DNA from: SB21 sp964415295
GTDB taxonomy: Bacteria; CLD3; SB21
Direction: 5' to 3'
NCBI GenBank assembly: GCA_964415295.1
Contig: CAYPYN010000002.1
Coordinates: forward strand, 310,001-374,000
DNA length: 64,000 nt
Position numbers and translations under genes: made by a program. Shown here piece by piece: positions 61,633 through 64,000 of this stretch. How positions within the stretch are numbered: the stretch's first letter is position 1; each line of letters starts with the position of its first letter. The notes beneath the pieces are model-generated. The model worked only from the letters and a program-made list of their open reading frames with translations, did no database searches and was not told the origin of the DNA.

Positions 61633-64000
61633 ATGCACAATCCCGCATTGCGACCCGTTTATGTCGGCATTGACGTTGGTTCTATCAGCGTCAAAATGGC
61701 CGCGCTGACCGCACCTGAGGACGAACTTGGTTCTTCTGATCACTTCGAACTTTTCAAGAACCAGCGCTTCACAATGGCTCTGTCCCGCTATCGCCGTTCG
61801 AACGGCGAAAGCCTGGCCGTGACCGTGCAGATGCTGCGTCAGTTAACAGAAATAATTCCTCTGAGCCGCATCGCCGGGATTCAGGTCATTGGATCCGGCG
61901 GACGACAGATCAGCGATCATTTACAGGCGCAATTCGAGAATGAATTTCGTGCCGTAGCCAAAGGCGTGGGTACCTTATATCCGGATGTTCAGACCGTATT
62001 CGAAATGGGCGGCGACAATTCCAAGTTCCTTCATATTCAAATCAACAAGCAGAGCGGCATGATCGGGATCGAAGATTATGAAAAGAACGGCGATTGCGCG
62101 GCGGGCACGGGGTCTTTTATGGATCAGCAGGCCAGCCGATTGAAATACAACATCGAAGAAGTAGGAGACATCGTACTGAAAGCCGGAAAAGCCAGTACCA
62201 TTGCCGGCCGTTGCTCCGTTTTTGCAAAGAGCGACATGATCCACGCCCAGCAGAAAGGCGAACAGCCCCCTGAAATCCTCAAAGGTCTGTGCGAAGCGGT
62301 TGTCAGAAACTTTAAGAGTTCCATCGTTAAAGGACGTACGATCGCGCCCAAAGCCATTTTCATCGGCGGCGTCTCGGCCAATAAAGGTGTGGTTCAAGCC
62401 ATGAAGAACTTATTTGAAATTCCGGACGAGGATTTCATCACGACGCCGTTTTATGCCTGGTGCGGAGCTATCGGCGCGGCGCTCTTGGCTAAGGAAGCGA
62501 AGGTTCTAAAAGATCACCGGTATCTCGAAAGCTTAATTTCAGAAGGAGAACTCAAATCAAATAATAGTTTTGCGTCGGGACAACCGCTTCACACACGCGA
62601 TGTCATCTTTTTGCGTGACCGGGTGAAGCCGTATTCCTTTGAAGGAAAATCCATTCCCGTCAAAGCCTATTTGGGAATTGATATCGGTTCGGTCAGCACC
62701 AACCTGGTCGTGATCGACGACGATAATAATATCATAAAAGAGATCTACGTCTATACGCAGGCGAGGCCTATCGAGATCGTAAACCAGGGTCTTAAGGATA
62801 TCCACCGGGAACTGGGCGGAAAAATATCCGTTGAAGGCGTTGGCACGACAGGTTCCGGGCGGGAATTGATCGGAGAGCTGATCGGCGCCGATGCGATTAA
62901 GGACGAGATCACGGCGCATAAGACGGGAGCCGTCTACATCAGCGACAAACTCATCCAAGCCAAAGTCGATACGATATTCGAAATCGGCGGGCAGGATTCC
63001 AAATTCATCAGCCTGCAGGATAATATCGTGGTTGATTTTGCGATGAACGAGGCCTGTGCGGCAGGAACCGGTTCCTTCCTGGAAGAACAGGCGGAAAAAC
63101 TCGGCATCAGCATCAAAGGTGAGTTCTCAAAGCTGGCCTTGAGTTCCGCCAGTCCGATCAAGCTCGGCGAACGATGCACGGTCTTCATGGAAAAAGACAT
63201 CAACGCCTTCATGCAGACGGGCGCGGCCAAAGAGGACATCGTAGCGGGACTTGCCTATTCCATTGTTCACAATTATCTCAACCGGGTCGTGCGTTCAAGG
63301 AAGATCGGCGACACAATCTATTTCCAGGGCGGCACCGCTTACAATGATTCCGTGGCCGCGGCCTTCTCGATGGTTCTGGGTAAGAAGATCATCGTGCCTC
63401 CGCACAACGGCGTTGTCGGCGCTATCGGCGCGGCTATTCTAGCCAAAGAAAAAGTTCTTGCCGGTCAGGATAAGACGAAATTCCGAGGCTACAGTCTTGA
63501 TGCGATCAATTATACCGTTCGCCATTTTACCTGCCGCGCCTGCTCCAATTTCTGCGACATGCAGGAGGTCAAAGTGGATTCAGAAAAAACATTCTGGGGG
63601 GATAAATGCTCCGACAAATTCCGTAAGAAAGCCAAAGTGGATAAAAAGCCGGTCATACCCAACCTGGCCGATCTCCGGGAAAACATCCTCATGGAAACAT
63701 TTGAACCGGGCCGTAATCAAGGGAACAAATCGATCGGGCTCCCGAGGAGCATGCATTTTTTTGAGAAACTTCCATTTTGGAATGCCTATTTCAATAGCGT
63801 GGGTTTTCAAGTGGTATTGTCGGAATCTACCAATAAAGAGATCATTAATGCCGGCGTCGAAGCGACCATCGCCGAACCGTGTTTCCCGATCAAGGTCGCT
63901 CACGGTCATTTTAAGAATCTAATAGACAAAGGCTGCGATTATATTTTCCAACCCAATGTCATCGACGGCGAGACGAAGTTCATGAACTACAACTCCCACC
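61633..64000 (+). CDS. BadF/BcrA-type ATPase (2-hydroxyacyl-CoA dehydratase activator) fused to D-component, 3' partial
   Basis: The frame is open to the window edge with ~789 residues visible; family members of this fused type reach about 1400. Two tandem ASKHA-fold activase domains are visible. The first (~14-320) has YVGIDVGSISVK, FEMGGDNSK and CAAGTGSFMDQQ; the second (~345-615) has YLGIDIGSVSTN, FEIGGQDSK and CAAGTGSFLEEQ. A Cys-rich segment follows (TCRACSNFC), then the DUF2229/dehydratase-like part (IGLPRSMHFFEKLPFW, AEPCFPIKVAHGH). Such proteins power ATP-driven electron transfer to 2-hydroxyacyl-CoA dehydratases or related reductases in anaerobes. The ATG follows GAAAGGGA. Confidence 0.88.
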   Translation, partial: MHNPALRPVYVGIDVGSISVKMAALTAPEDELGSSDHFELFKNQRFTMALSRYRRSNGESLAVTVQMLRQLTEIIPLSRIAGIQVIGSGGRQISDHLQAQFENEFRAVAKGVGTLYPDVQTVFEMGGDNSKFLHIQINKQSGMIGIEDYEKNGDCAAGTGSFMDQQASRLKYNIEEVGDIVLKAGKASTIAGRCSVFAKSDMIHAQQKGEQPPEILKGLCEAVVRNFKSSIVKGRTIAPKAIFIGGVSANKGVVQAMKNLFEIPDEDFITTPFYAWCGAIGAALLAKEAKVLKDHRYLESLISEGELKSNNSFASGQPLHTRDVIFLRDRVKPYSFEGKSIPVKAYLGIDIGSVSTNLVVIDDDNNIIKEIYVYTQARPIEIVNQGLKDIHRELGGKISVEGVGTTGSGRELIGELIGADAIKDEITAHKTGAVYISDKLIQAKVDTIFEIGGQDSKFISLQDNIVVDFAMNEACAAGTGSFLEEQAEKLGISIKGEFSKLALSSASPIKLGERCTVFMEKDINAFMQTGAAKEDIVAGLAYSIVHNYLNRVVRSRKIGDTIYFQGGTAYNDSVAAAFSMVLGKKIIVPPHNGVVGAIGAAILAKEKVLAGQDKTKFRGYSLDAINYTVRHFTCRACSNFCDMQEVKVDSEKTFWGDKCSDKFRKKAKVDKKPVIPNLADLRENILMETFEPGRNQGNKSIGLPRSMHFFEKLPFWNAYFNSVGFQVVLSESTNKEIINAGVEATIAEPCFPIKVAHGHFKNLIDKGCDYIFQPNVIDGETKFMNYNSH

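Overview
The window looks like chromosomal DNA of a Gram-negative, mainly heterotrophic bacterium of the FCB superphylum (Bacteroidota/Ignavibacteria/Calditrichota/KSB1-like). Supporting signs are a PorV/FadL-type outer-membrane barrel, an S9B dipeptidyl peptidase, a large BNR-repeat exoprotein, a b558-type three-gene succinate dehydrogenase, a B12-dependent class II ribonucleotide reductase, and a selenocysteine tRNA. Genus-level placement is not possible from the sequence alone.

Region by region. 1-5.0 kb: a leftward run of rnhA, lipid A-type acyltransferase, receiver-histidine kinase, NUDIX hydrolase, TMEM175-like channel and a truncated S9B peptidase. 5.1-9.9 kb: housekeeping genes (RluA-type pseudouridine synthase, LipM-like ligase, pgsA, pgpA, DinB-like protein, sucD with an unusual lysine tail, aroQ). 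10.1 kb: selC (tRNA-Sec). 10.2-14.2 kb: envelope proteins (Fn3/CARDB protein, PorV-like barrel, CsgG/FlgT-type protein). 14.3-16.6 kb: an FdhF/YdeP-type molybdoenzyme. 16.8-27.8 kb: a leftward island able to take both trans-4- and trans-3-hydroxy-L-proline to central metabolism, with an M24 peptidase, GntR regulator and MFS transporter. This island is sprinkled with at least five copies of a roughly 200-bp palindromic repeat. 28.2-35.4 kb: DinB-like protein, KirBac channel, PIN-PhoH ATPase, a membrane protein and nrdJ. 35.4-36.1 kb: a long AT-rich regulatory gap. 36.1-39.5 kb: sdhCAB. 39.7-48.4 kb: a four-repeat secreted protein, a BNR-repeat protein, class II amidotransferase, SPFH protein and a methyltransferase.

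The most interesting part is 48.6-61.4 kb. It is a tightly packed rightward cluster that starts behind a sigma-54-like promoter: sugar-phosphate nucleotidyltransferase, two GT4 glycosyltransferases, membrane methyltransferase, GmhA-like isomerase, Wzx-like flippase, HAD phosphatase, a LarA-type nickel-pincer racemase homologue, and four CDP-alcohol phosphotransferases. Three of these are fused to N-terminal nucleotidyltransferase-like domains, and two carry an altered catalytic signature. I infer that it makes and exports an undescribed phospho-polyol glycolipid or envelope glycopolymer. A second sigma-54-like site precedes a large BadF-type ATPase/dehydratase gene that runs off the right edge.
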